Positions 1-9,850 of a DNA stretch of 26,626 bases are shown here, piece after piece. This stretch comes from Saccoglossus kowalevskii. Taxonomy: Eukaryota; Hemichordata; Enteropneusta; Harrimaniidae. The notes under the pieces are model-generated. The model made no database searches. It saw only the letters and a program-made list of their open reading frames with translations, and was not told the origin of the DNA. How positions within the stretch are numbered: the first letter of the stretch is position 1; every line of letters starts with the position of its first letter. The DNA lies in NCBI RefSeq assembly GCF_000003605.2, contig NW_003122908.1, positions 729,433-756,058 on the forward strand, in the 5' to 3' direction. Made by a program: the position numbers and the translations under genes.

Positions 1-146
1 AGATGCTATGTAATTGTGATTGTGCTTACAAATGGCATATACACTTTGGTTGGAAAACAAGTTATGCTTCACATCCTCAATGTGCAAAACCACTGAACGT
101 CTTTTTCCTGATATTTTGTATGCTGTAAACCACTTTAATTTTATGA

Positions 147-342
147 TACTGTGGAATACTTTATTTTCGCTGAAAAGGCTTTTTGGGCGTTTTGTATGGA
201 ATTTATTTTCACTGATTTTTGATGAGTTTAATGTGAAATATTGGAAATAAAGTATATTTGCTGGATTTTATTTTCGCAGAATCATCTCCCCAGCAAAAAT
301 AGCGAAAATTAATTCCAAGCGAAAATAAAGTATTCTACAGTA
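147..342. mobile_element. MITE-like element with 25-bp terminal inverted repeats
   Basis: The left arm (147-171) is the reverse complement of the right arm (318-342) over 25 bases with one mismatch. Each arm begins with TACTGT and contains TTATTTTCGC. The 196-bp interior has no open frame of note and repeats the TTTTCGC motif internally. If the outer TA is a target duplication, this would be a Tc1/mariner-type non-autonomous element; that class assignment is inference. Confidence 0.6.
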
Positions 343-801
343 GACACATTTCACAAAATTCGTGAGTTTGTAAAAGTCTTGAAACCTTGTAGCATGCAAT
401 TCATTTGTGTATACAAAACAGAGTTGTCAGCAAATTTTTGTCTTCACAAATACCATCAAAAATTAAGCAACTTACAGTATCAGATGTTTGCCAAAAATTG
501 CAGAATAGAAAAATGTTTATTAAGCTTTTGTAATCCAAGGACCCCAATTATGTCCCCTACAACAACAACAAAATTTTTCCCCCCAGAAAACTTTGGTAGC
601 ATACTTGAGGAACTATTTTGCGTTATTTTTTTTAATTACAATGCACAGTGTATGTTTATGTTAATTTACAATTCATCAACCCGCAACCACAATGGTTAAT
701 ATAAAATATTTCAAACAGTCTATTGCAGTGTATTTTCTGCAGTACATGAAAAACCCATTTGGCATATTTGCATATTGTTACGTTATTTCATTTTATTTCA
801 G
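343..801. other. AT-rich stretch, no gene seen (intron candidate)
   Basis: Short ORFs here show no domain or composition suggesting real coding. The stretch ends in a pyrimidine-rich tract followed by CAG at 799-801, which would be a splice acceptor for the exon candidate that follows, so part of it may be the last intron of a plus-strand gene lying upstream of the window. Confidence 0.4.
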
Positions 802-906
802 TCGTCAACAAATTGTGAGACTCAAGACGGCAGCTACGTGGATTACCACATCAATTTTAAAAGAGACTTATCATTGTGTTCAACACACAGCAGCATGATG
901 CCTTAG
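802..906 (+). CDS. Possible 3'-terminal coding exon, product unknown
   Basis: The segment follows a strong splice acceptor (T-rich tract, then CAG ending at 801) and stays open for 34 codons to a TAG at 904-906 in the frame starting at 802. That frame reads roughly SSTNCETQDG, then a stretch ending HSSMMP. A second frame (starting at 803) is also open, to a TGA at 896-898, so the intron phase decides the true C-terminus. No family is recognised. Polyadenylation signals downstream fit a last exon whose upstream exons lie outside the window. A chance open frame of this length after a chance acceptor cannot be excluded. Confidence 0.35.
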   Translation, partial: SSTNCETQDGSYVDYHINFKRDLSLCSTHSSMMP

Positions 907-1240
907 ATGAATAAATGTGTCTTTGTATTTTGTGAACAATGCCTTTAAAGATAATATATTGGTGGCGGAACTCATGAGAATGTGGCAAAGAATAAACACA
1001 AGAAACATTATGTCACTCACCCTCATCAGCTGTGGATTAAGTAAAGCTGAATGTAATGGACATACCTATGTTGGAATGCATTATCCAAACATTTTGTTGT
1101 CCCTTTCTCCACCTGCATCAAGTACTTATGTATGTGAACCATGAACGCCCAGGACTAATCTTTGAAGATGTTTGCAGCAGTTGCAATGACTAATGTGACG
1201 TGGTCGTACCAAGGCAGACTGACATTACCTAAATAATAAA
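907..1240 (+). other. Possible 3' UTR with AATAAA signals
   Basis: AATAAA occurs at 910-915, just after the putative stop codon, and again at 1235-1240. The second is better spaced for a normal 3' UTR. The intervening ORF of about 75 codons has no recognisable domain and is probably non-coding. Confidence 0.3.
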
Positions 1241-2337
1241 GTTATTATTAAAAAGATGTTTTTATTGATGTGCATCACCAGTACATTAAATATTTGTGTA
1301 ATAGTTCCATACAGATTAAAAATGTATATAGTGAACATTTTTTTTATAAAGCAAAGCTACCTTAAACATTTGTATGATATTTCCCCTTCAGGATATAGTA
1401 GACTTTCAAGGAAATTTTACACAGTCGAGATATTTAACTAAAATAGTTATGTGAATGTTATTTTCCTCACAAGTGTTAATCACAGTAATATTAGGGCAAC
1501 TCAGATTACATTGAATGACTCACAATCATTTTTCTGAATGGTCAAATTGTCTTCATCACTTGTGGTTAAGTATATATTACAACATGTTTTTTTTTTTGCA
1601 TAAGGTATTAGTAAACTACTATAGCAACTTGAAGATGCAATATGGACGAAAACATGATATTTTTAGGACTTTTGTTTGATATTCTATAATGACAGTTATA
1701 TTGGACTGTGAAATCTCCTAAACCAAACACTTTGGCACACATTTGTTTAAAGAAACAATTACATTTTTTAGTAAGCGTGTGTACTGACTGGTTTTGTACG
1801 TATAATAATTACTACACATGCATATTAGCGTTTTATTTTTTATCTAGCAAATACTATTATACGTCTTGCAAATGCCACATTTTAAAATCATAATCTGATT
1901 TGATTTTACAGTATGGAGTATCAAACAACAATATTAAAAATGCATGTTTTAAACTTGGTATTTTTAATTTCTATGAAAGTCTACTGCATCCTGGATGAAC
2001 CATTTATGTTTTTAACTAAATACATTATATATTATAAATTGTCTTGATCCCTATTCTGTGATGTGTTTTTTGTTCTAATATTTGTAAACAAATCTTATAT
2101 ATAAATATTTTAAATTCCTTGAAAGATCATGTTATATGTTTTCTAATTTTTCTCACCTCGCTTAAAAAGTAAATAGTTTTTTTTTTCATTTTTGCTTGGT
2201 GTATTGTTGGCACAATTGTCTTAAATGTCCAAAAGCAGACTGGACAAGTCTTTGGAAAGCATTTGCATACTTGGGAATATTTGAATCAGTACTTTCATTC
2301 AATTTTATAAAAAATTAACAAATATTTTTAAAAATGT

Positions 2338-2350
2338 GGGGGGGGGGGGG
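2338..2350. repeat. Homopolymer G13
   Basis: Thirteen consecutive G in an AT-rich context. Such runs are prone to slippage and sequencing error. A C13 run occurs at 9296-9308. Confidence 0.95.
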
Positions 2351-2890
2351 TGTTTGTGGTAAAGTTCTGTGTTGATCAATATTTTGAGTATGTGCATTGT
2401 ACTGAAGCTATCATTTATTGCCCTATATCTGTCTTATTTATTTCCTTTATTCACAAGATACAGTAGAACTGATGTTTAAGTGGAACAAAAATTCAATACA
2501 GAGTGAAACATTTTAATAGACATTGTACATTACAACGATAAACAAAACTATTAACTGATGTATTATAAAATTGAAATCTGTATTCCAAATTCAATACCCA
2601 GGAATTGTATTGAAATGACATTGTAATATCTTTATCCTCAAATCCACTGTAACACTTCTTTTGCACTCTGTCATAGTAAATGTAAGCTTAGTTCATGTAG
2701 TGTTTGATAGGAGTGTGGATATCATTATCGACAATATTATGTGCATATGCTATCAATTGATACTCTTAGGTTACATGTCCACACATAACATAATCTGGGA
2801 CACTTTCATGTTCCCCATACATTCCAAGAATCAGACGAGATATCAGTGATGTGAGATGTTATACGTGAATACTATGTTATTTCTTTCACG

Positions 2891-2914
2891 CACACACACA
2901 CACACACACACACA
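2891..2914. repeat. (CA)12 microsatellite
   Basis: Twelve uninterrupted CA dinucleotides. Confidence 0.95.
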
Positions 2915-3223
2915 GAATGCCCCTCACTATTCCGATAGCCAGACGAACATGTGTTAAGTCATGAAGTATTTTAGCAAACATGTTAGTACAAGAGTTGTCA
3001 TCTATTGTACAGATTTGTTTGTGCATGCTATTCAAATTAAAATGCCTTACAATGTATCTTATTTAATGTATTAAACGGGCATGCACGTGCTGTTCATTTT
3101 TGATTTGTTTTTCATGTAATGCGTTTTTCGTTGTGTTTAATTGTGCCAAAAAAGTCCTTGATTGATTTGTGATTGTGTCCATAACCATTTCAGTGGTTGC
3201 CAGAACTCATGACTGCTGTCCCC

Positions 3224-3271
3224 CTAAAAATTTCGGTGTTTGTTTTGCACCTAGACACACCGAATTTTTAG
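3224..3271. repeat. Foldback hairpin
   Basis: Arms 3224-3239 and 3257-3271 are complementary over 15 pairs with one bulged base, around a loop of 17 bases. The arm core is TTCGGTGT. It could be the end of a decayed inverted-repeat element or a structured RNA; nothing else supports either. Confidence 0.6.
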
Positions 3272-3749
3272 AAAGGTGCCGGATAGTAAAACAACAATGA
3301 GGAAATTTGCTTATTCATTTTACCCAGGTAACCCATGTTATGTTGAGAAAGAAAATTGAATTGATCTCAAGCATACAATCATCAAATATAGTGGAACTTT
3401 TGCTATGCAAACTTCCCATGGTTGAATATCGATTATAAATAAGAATACTGGTAGGTAAATAGTTGTTTCAATTTATATTTCGATGTCTGCTGTAATAAAT
3501 GGTTTCTATACAAGTAATCACTTGTGTGAAAAGGATGAATGAAATGACAACATTGCTATCATTTAGGTCTGATCGGGAGCCATCCATAAATTGAAAACAT
3601 TTTTTTAATTTGGCCCAATTTTGTATTTTTCAGTGTTTCAGATTCTATTTAAATTATTTAAATTTGGGTACAAAGGCATGATATATTTGGGTACATCTGC
3701 TATTTAGGATTTTGATATCAAACTGACTGATTGCAATAAAATCGCAAAA
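3272..3749. other. AT-rich flank left of DIRS copy 1, nothing recognised
   Basis: No coding frame of note. It forms the host flank immediately left of the first DIRS-type element. Confidence 0.6.
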
Positions 3750-3978
3750 TTCACTACGTTCAATTACCCACCATAGACTCCGGTCAGTCAAAATGACTAT
3801 TTTGAACTGTAGGCATTAATCAGCGATTCTGCCGGTGACTGAGAGATAGAATCTAGGTCAGGGGAAGCCCCATGACCTCAAGATTCTTTTACCCCTTACG
3901 TCACGAACCCACGTGACCGAGGCCACATGGCAGTGCCATAGGTAGCCGTCAATCACTCTTAATTTTTCTCCGCCTTGT
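3750..3978 (+). repeat. Left inverted terminal repeat of DIRS copy 1
   Basis: From about 3765 the sequence matches the left repeat of copy 2 (9621-9850) directly and the right repeat of copy 2 (about 12725-12945) as reverse complement, over about 200 bases with scattered differences. Shared landmarks are the TCAGTCAAAATGAC block, the AGGCATTAATCAGCGATTCT block and the final CTCCGCC. The first about 15 bases are specific to the left end. Confidence 0.85.
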
Positions 3979-4161
3979 CGGGGAATGATTCTGAGTGGCT
4001 CTGCCTGGCTCTGTTGCTTTTCCTGTTCGGGGTTCTACCGTGGGTCGTCGCCGCAGCCGCAGCCGCGGCATCCGACATTCCAGCTGGTAGGATAAGTTTT
4101 TCTTGTCTTTTTACCCTCGTGTCGTTTTCTACTTTGTATGTTATGCTTTTCGACAACAAAG

Positions 4162-4187
4162 AAATTAAAACCCGGCGCCACTACGTA
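4162..4187 (+). promoter_or_regulatory. 26-bp block conserved in both DIRS leaders
   Basis: An identical 26-base block with core CCCGGCGCCACTACGTA lies in the untranslated leader of both copies (4162-4187 and 10039-10064), although the surrounding leader is visibly diverged. Conservation outside coding sequence suggests a cis-acting function such as transcription, packaging or priming. The function itself is unknown. Confidence 0.4.
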
Positions 4188-4565
4188 GCCACATTTTGGT
4201 TTCATGGCGGCATCTTTTACAACTGTAATTCGTTTCCCTCATGCATGTCGTCTTTTATTTACAATGTATTTAGCAATATATAGATGTAATGACAGCACCA
4301 GGGCTCGCTGCTGTTTTCTTTCCGGTCTCCTTGTGTTTCGAGTCGACCGTGCAGTGGTTATATTCAGAATTTACCAGCATAGAACCTGCATCTGAGATAC
4401 TTTGTCGTAGCTGCGTGCGGGGTTTGGGGTTTTTGCGTGAAGGTGTGTGTTTTTTCACTGGTGTTCTGAGGCCTGAGATTTTCTTTCAGAGCCATCAAAA
4501 TCGCTGAGACTGACCGCGTCACAGCAAGGTAAACAAATCGGTTAAGGTGAGTTACGTGTTTTGCA

Positions 4566-6560
4566 TGAGTGAAAAGTCCTCACGCTCGGCTACCGGTACT
4601 TCGTGTACTGGGACGTCGAGTAAGAGGACCGACTGTGGAGGTACCAATATTTTTCTCGGTCTCCCCCTCTGATCGGAGGGCATCCTCACAGTCTGTTTTT
4701 TCAGGCAGTGGTTTACCTGATTTTACGGGCTGCAGCGAGGCTGTGCCCCTGGAGGCTTTCCTCCTATGGGGGCTGTTGCAGGTTCCTTTGTGGACCCTTC
4801 CTTGCACAGCGCCGGGTTTGCCTCCGAGTTGAGGGCTTTGGTCGAAGGACTGTCGGGACAATTGCATCCCTGGCAGGCCGGGTAGATCAGACATAGTCAG
4901 AGCGAGCTGTTTCCACTGTGTCCCCTCGGTGGGCAAGCAGGAAAAGACAGGAAAGCATGTTTGCATTCAAACACGTCTCTTCCGGGGAACCCCCGTTCCC
5001 AGCTGCGGCTCTCCCACTATTTTCGGGGGAGACCAAGGCTCAGGCTAATTGCACTGGGCCTCCTCTGGAGCCTCAGGCACTGAATGCCAATGGGGTGCTG
5101 GCAGCTAAGCCTCCGATCTCTGGCAGGGCTTTCAGGGCAGAGCACACATTGACCCCCTTACTTTCAGTCAGCTAGGGTTCATCGCGTGGTAATGGTAACA
5201 AATTTTTTCTTGTGTCTGGTCTCTGCTGTGGGTTTTGACTCCTTTCTTGCCGATCCACGGGCGTCCCCAGAGGGAACCGTCCCTGTCATGAGACGCACAG
5301 TCGAACACGTTCCCTCTCACATATTTAACGTGAAAGAGGACGCAGTTCATTCGCGTCAGATACAGCCGGTACTCCGGGCGGTCCCTCAGACTCTTTCATC
5401 TGTATGACTTGGTGAGCCACGCTTTTGGGGTGAGGCGGAGTATCATCGATCCCAGTGATACGATGTAGATACCCCCGCCCTTGATTCTAAAGCGACCACT
5501 TAAGGTTGCTTCAACGCTTATGGGATCACGGGCGTCGAGATCCAAAGCAACCCCGTCAGCACGTCTCTCCCTGTTTGTCTGAGTGTGGAGTGGGGCGCAG
5601 AGCATGCAAACGGTGTTGATGGGCGGCGTTGGTCAGCTGCGGAGGATGTAATGCTTAAGGCCCCCGGGTGGGGATAACATTAGACAACACTTCCCACTGG
5701 ACCAAACGCTACCCGGTCAGTGTGGTTTTGGGATCAGACCCCGTCGAGATCCAAAGCAACCCCGTCAGCACGTCTCTCCCTGTTTGTCTGAGTGTGGAGT
5801 GGGGCGCAGAGCATGCAAACGGTGTTGATGGGCGGCGTTGGTCAGCTGCGGAGGATGTAATGCTTAAGGCCCCCGGGTGGGGATAACATTAGACAACACT
5901 TCCCACTGGACCAAACGCTACCCGGTCCGTGTGGTTTTGGGATCAGACCCCATAGCGTGGGATAAGACCAAAATGCCCCTAACCGGATTCCAAGGCTCCT
6001 TCCCCAGACTCCGTTACCACGAATTTGGCAAACCGAGCAAAGAGGGATAGCCGCGTTCCATGGGTGTCTTTGCCAATTGAAGACGACCTATCCAGCCCTG
6101 AGGGCAGAGTTGCTTGAGCGCATTATTGTGTGTGCCCAGGACTCTGGAGACCTTGGAGGCAGAACGCACCAGCCTCCCACCTCAGTGACGCAGACTGGAC
6201 ATCCTCCACCCTCTTTGTTCAGCGAATGGTGGGTACAGTCTCGGAGCTTCAGAGTGCAATGAACCAGAGGGTTCAGATCGAATCCGCTAGCCAGTTGGCC
6301 CTGCCATGGGCAAGCTGAGGGCACCCCAGGCACAGAAAACACAACGCCCTAGGGCGTCGTCCGCTAGCCAGAGTCAGCCAGGAGGCAAGCACTCATACCC
6401 TTCCATGGGAGGGAAGAGTAGTGGTGGGCCCCCAGGGAGGAAAGAGTCAGGTGGTGGCTCCTCGCCCTCTCTGGGCGGACGTCTACTCGGCAGCAGGAGA
6501 AGCATGTTTGACGCTAACCTCTGCAATGGGGGGGGGCAGGCACATGTTCGGTGAGGGGCC
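4566..6560 (+). pseudogene. DIRS copy 1 gag-like region (ORF1), disrupted
   Basis: A plausible ORF1 start is the ATG at 4566, opening a Ser/Thr-rich N-terminus (MSEKSSRSATG) that meets a stop after about 36 codons. The rest survives as pieces in several frames: a segment near 4708-4896 containing GFGRRTV and SLAGRVDQ, a Pro/Ala-rich segment near 4918-5170, and a Gly/Ser/Arg-rich tail at 6306-6554 (SSASQSQPGGKHS). A basic Gly/Ser-rich tail is typical of DIRS Gag C-termini and would act in nucleic-acid binding. Copy 2 carries the matching region. Relative to copy 2, this copy has an extra block near 5475-5925 (partly a 209-bp tandem duplication) and lacks about 125 bases after about 6177. The exact ancestral frame is uncertain. 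Confidence 0.6.
5533..5950 (+). repeat. 209-bp tandem duplication, two copies
   Basis: Unit 1 (5533-5741) and unit 2 (5742-5950) are head-to-tail and differ at only one base that I could find (A/C in the GGTCAGTG versus GGTCCGTG context). The duplication lies in the gag-like region of DIRS copy 1, in a block that copy 2 lacks. The near identity contrasts with the decay of the rest of the element, which points to a recent local duplication or an assembly artefact. Confidence 0.9.
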
Positions 6561-6579
6561 AGGTTACAAATTAGTGACT

Positions 6580-7340
6580 ACTTCAGACTTTGGGGAACTC
6601 ACCTCATGGGGGAAGGGAGCACCCCCCTCGCAACTGCCGAACACATGGCCACATATCCCTGTCATACACAGATTGCGCGTCTGTAGTCCAGTTTGGGGAC
6701 AGTGGGTGACCGATTCCTGGACCTTTCCAGGTGGTGACATCCTGTAACGGGATACTGCTGAAATCTCCAATTCCCCCCGTCAGTGTCTCCCCTGTTGGGC
6801 ACTGCCAGGGGACTCAATCAGACAGGAAGTAACAGTTTGCCAGAACTAAATCCAGGCTTCTACCCAAATGTGTTTGTAGTACCAAATCTACAAGTGACGG
6901 GCGTCCAGTTCTGGACCTAGGCAGACTGAATCAGTACGTACTCCTCGATCGGTTCCACATGCAGACACCATTCAGCATTCTCCTCTCCATCCACCGTTTT
7001 GACTGGTCCCACTAGACTTAAGCGGGGCCTACCTGCACGTACCGATGCACCCAGTGAGTTGCCATCTCCTTCGAATTGCCCAGCTGGGCCAAGTATTCAA
7101 GTTCTAGGTGCCCCCCGTCCGGGTTAGGCACAGCGCCTATGTGTTCACCCGAGTGATGAAACAGGTAGTACTGCTGCTTCACCAGATGTCGGTACACCCA
7201 GACTACTGGTTACTAACAACCCGGGCAAGGGGTTAATAGATAACACAGGATTTACTTCACCAGTTGGACTCGTTAGTAAATCAACAAGTCCCACCTCGAC
7301 CCAACGTGCAGTTGGTGTTCCTGGGCATGGAGTTTTGACA
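6580..7340 (+). pseudogene. DIRS-family reverse transcriptase, degenerate
   Basis: From 6899 one frame reads GRPVLDLGRLNQYVLLDRFH and continues MQTPFSIL, which is the conserved DIRS RT entry block (RPVLDL plus a Phe-x-Met-x-Thr helix). After a frame change near 7015 comes LDLSGAYLHVPMHP, equivalent to RT motif A with its catalytic Asp. Next is a gap around a TAG where the LPFGL-like block should be, then FTRVMKQVVLLLHQM. At the motif C position the sequence reads HPDYWLL where the family has a YLDDWLL-type box, so one catalytic Asp is gone. The upstream part (6580-6900) resembles the RT N-terminal region. In life this enzyme would copy the element's RNA into cDNA. Frameshifts, stops and the damaged active site make this copy dead. 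Confidence 0.8.
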
Positions 7341-7539
7341 CAGAGGTAAACTTGGCTTATCAAGCGTGTTGCTATAGCGCTAAGCAGCCTAGCCGAATGC
7401 CCAGTCAGCGTTCCCTCAGTGTCCCTCCGAGAACTAATACAGATCATCGGAATGATGACCTCAGTTCAAAGGGACGTTCCCAAGGCCGCACTATGCAGCC
7501 ACCCGGTATAACACTTGTTATAACACCAAGCTCTCCTAT

Positions 7540-8035
7540 GGGAACTAGATAGGTGGGTTTCGTTCTCAGACCAAGTGAAGGAAGCCCTGCCCTGGTGGTC
7601 GTCACTGGCCAACCTCGGACAGGGGTGCCCCTTGGACCCGCTCGTCCCAGGTATGACTCTGGTAACAGAAGCCTCCCCCAGAGTTGGGGAGCGCATCTAT
7701 TATACCAACAAGCCCAAGGATATGGCCCCTGCATTAGTTTCGGGACTACCATAGCAACCGGAACTGAGAGCAGTGTACTTGGCACTACCACGCTTTCTAC
7801 CCATAGTTTAAGACCACAGAGTTCTGCTCCGCACAGGCAACGCAGCGGTGGTCTCCTTCAAGAAGGAGAGGGGACGCCTTCCCCATCGTTGTCAGTCCTG
7901 GTGGAGCAAATCCTCCTTTGGTGCCTGGAATACAATGTGGAGCTAACCGCACACCACCTTCCAGGGGTAAGGAACAGTCTGGCAACGCCCTTTCAGGACG
8001 GCTTTGTCTCCGGAACACGGAGTGGCTGATACCCC
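7540..8035 (+). pseudogene. DIRS RNase H domain, degenerate
   Basis: One frame contains PGMTLVTEAS, where the family has a TDAS-type first catalytic block. ELRAVYLALPRFLP follows, carrying the catalytic Glu helix, then VLLRTGNAAVVSF, where the family has a TDN box, so this Asp is now Gly. A second frame then shows VELTAHHLPGVRNSLA, the usual end block just before the Asp of the last motif. The order and spacing fit the RT-linked RNase H of DIRS elements, which removes RNA from RNA/DNA hybrids. A stop, a frame change and the lost Asp show it is inactive. Confidence 0.75.
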
Positions 8036-8389
8036 AGTGGGTAGCCTCTAGGCTATGGGACGGTCCAAGGTTGGACCGGTTTGCCGTACGTAACACTCCT
8101 GCTGACTCCAGGAGCCTGGGCCAGGGTCACTTTGCTAACCCTGTGGACCCACTTAGTTGTGTACGCCTTTCCTCCCTTCCTGTTCACCGGACACCGGAGA
8201 AAACTTCGACAGGTGCACACCCGCATATTATCATGGGTTGAACCCAATTGGCCAAGCAAGGCCTAGTTTCCACTTCTGTTGGAAATGCTAGTCGAAACAC
8301 CAGCAGTGCTTCCGGACTTACCGGACCTGCCGTCCCAACCAGACGGCGCACTACCAACGAGCCCAGCAAGTATCACTTACACGCATAGA

Positions 8390-8588
8390 GGCTCTCAGTA
8401 GACCTGCACATACGAAAGCCTTTTCTGAGCGGGCCGCCAAAGTCCTGACCAAGGCGAACAGGGATTCCACCAATGTGGCCTACATTTCTAGGCTGCGAGC
8501 ATACACTGATTGGTGTAGCGGAAGGGAGATTGATTCATACCATCCCTCTATTGGCCAGGTAGCAGGCTCCTTCGTCCACCTGTCATTT
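8390..8588 (+). pseudogene. DIRS tyrosine recombinase, N-terminal fragment
   Basis: An open segment contains AFSERAAKVLTKANRDSTNV, then YISRLRAYTDWC and a segment ending QVAGSFVHL. This resembles the core-binding (SAM-like) N-terminal domain of DIRS tyrosine recombinases, in the expected place downstream of RNase H. The frame is cut off at about 8584, where right-terminal-repeat sequence begins, so the whole catalytic domain (Arg, His-x-x-Arg, Tyr) is absent. The matching C-terminal catalytic part survives in copy 2. Confidence 0.6.
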
Positions 8589-8611
8589 TGACTGACCAGA
8601 GTATGAACTAT
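8584..8611 (+). repeat. Remnant of right terminal repeat of DIRS copy 1
   Basis: TCATTTTGACTGACCAGAGT at 8584 matches the outer part of the right repeat of copy 2 (12910-12929). It is followed by TATGAACTA, also present in copy 2 but only after an 11-base segment that is missing here. Matching then fades near 8611, so the original right end is lost or heavily altered. Confidence 0.7.
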
Positions 8612-9620
8612 TTTCGGGGCCTACCCTGTTCAATGGTATCCAAACTGGGCATCAATTTTGTTTGTATGTATGTTCCTTTTTACCTTGACCATGGCCAATT
8701 CATATGCATATTTGTTTTTTGTTGACCATTTGCCGACTTTGTGGCTGGTTTATTCTCGAAAAGCAATATTTCAACATATCATCAAACGATTCCCAGGGGT
8801 TTCATGAAATGCACTTCACTGTAGAGAAAACAAAAAATTGTCATTCCATCTCAGCAGCCAATCAGCGACGGTCTTACAGTTAGATGACAATTTCGGTTTC
8901 AAATACCCCGGGAAAGTGTTCTATGTTCTTCGTGTAATTAGGTGTTGCAAGGGATTTTTCCACATAAAAACGATGAATTCGCCCAAATTTTAAATTTGTT
9001 AGCGGTTGACTTAATATTATCCCAACGGATCGTTTGGCTATGGAAGATTTGTATTTTTTTCTGATTTGCAGGAACCTGAAAAACGCGTTTCACAACTTGT
9101 CTCTTTAATTAGTTTCATGACGTATTCAAGATGGCAGCCGCCATATAGTAAATATCGCATTTATTTTATTATCACATGTGCGCCAGTTGACTGTGGTACA
9201 GTTGACAGTCTGCCATTATAGCAAAATTGAATCCAAAAAAAAACGACCTCAACGTCAATTGTTTTTGGCCTCAGTTTCAGTAGGCAGTGGAGCAACCCCC
9301 CCCCCCCCGCGACTGAAGTTGATAAAGTTTTAAACTCTGAAATAATAATCTTTAGAAACTGAATCACGTAGTACGTCAACTTTCTCACTAGAGGGTTCTA
9401 TCATGGGTATTACTGACATCACTTTTAAGACTTTCATGCATGGTGAAGAAATAATGCAAAACAACTAACTTATCAACTAGCTTATATGTAAACTTCTAAC
9501 TACGGATGAAATTATCTGTACTTTGAGATAAACAATTATCCATATTTAGCAAAACGACCTATTTTCTGTTCTGTTCAAGTGATTTTTTGCGAATGTTTTA
9601 TGTCGTTATATACACTACTA
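8612..9620. other. AT-rich spacer between the two DIRS copies
   Basis: No supported gene. It contains a C13 run at 9296-9308, and the minus-strand ORF over that run is low-complexity (Gly-rich) and unconvincing. I saw no sequence in common with the DIRS copies, so this is host DNA between two separate insertions rather than part of one element. Confidence 0.6.
9296..9308. repeat. Homopolymer C13
   Basis: Thirteen consecutive C, a likely slippage and sequencing-error site. Confidence 0.95.
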
Positions 9621-9850
9621 TTCACTACGTTCAATTACCCACCATAGACTCCGATCAGTCAAAATGACTATTTTGAACTGTAGGCATTAATCAGCGATTC
9701 TGCCGGTGATGGAGATATACTATCTAGGTCAGGGGAAGCCCCATGACCCCAAGATTCTCTTTCCCGTACATCACCAACCATGTGATTTATGCCATATGGC
9801 AGCGCCATTAACGGCTGTACAATCACTCTTCTTTTATCTCCGCCACGTCG
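9621..9850 (+). repeat. Left inverted terminal repeat of DIRS copy 2
   Basis: It matches 3750-3978 directly and the right repeat (about 12725-12945) in reverse complement. Small indels occur around 9710-9790. Confidence 0.88.

Larger units (their letters stand above)
1241..3223. other. AT-rich non-coding stretch with simple repeats
   Basis: No supported gene. The ORFs are short, rich in Phe, Tyr, Ile and Cys as expected from AT-rich chance frames, and match no family I recognise. The stretch contains a G13 run and a CA microsatellite listed separately. Confidence 0.6.
3750..8611 (+). mobile_element. DIRS-type tyrosine-recombinase retrotransposon, copy 1 (degenerate)
   Basis: The element starts with TTCACTACG and carries a left inverted terminal repeat, a gag-like region, a DIRS-family reverse transcriptase, RNase H and the N-terminal part of a tyrosine recombinase, in the canonical DIRS order. 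It has no direct LTRs and no DDE integrase. The GC content is clearly above the AT-rich flanks. At 8584 the recombinase frame breaks off and runs straight into about 28 bases matching the outer part of the right terminal repeat of copy 2. The recombinase C-terminus, the ICR and most of the right repeat are therefore missing. All reading frames are interrupted. Copy 2, 1 kb downstream in the same direction, belongs to the same family. Confidence 0.85.

Noticed and set aside
3959..4159. Minus-strand ORF with an Ala run opposite the DIRS leader
   Set aside because: It overlaps the leader of a transposon, has a low-complexity run from a GC-repeat, and shows no homologous open frame of the same kind in copy 2.
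7444..7791. Minus-strand ORFs across the RT/RNase H region
   Set aside because: They are shadows of the degenerate plus-strand RT/RNase H, which shows clear family motifs.
9161..9388. Minus-strand ORF with a Gly run
   Set aside because: It depends on the C13 tract and has no other coding features.
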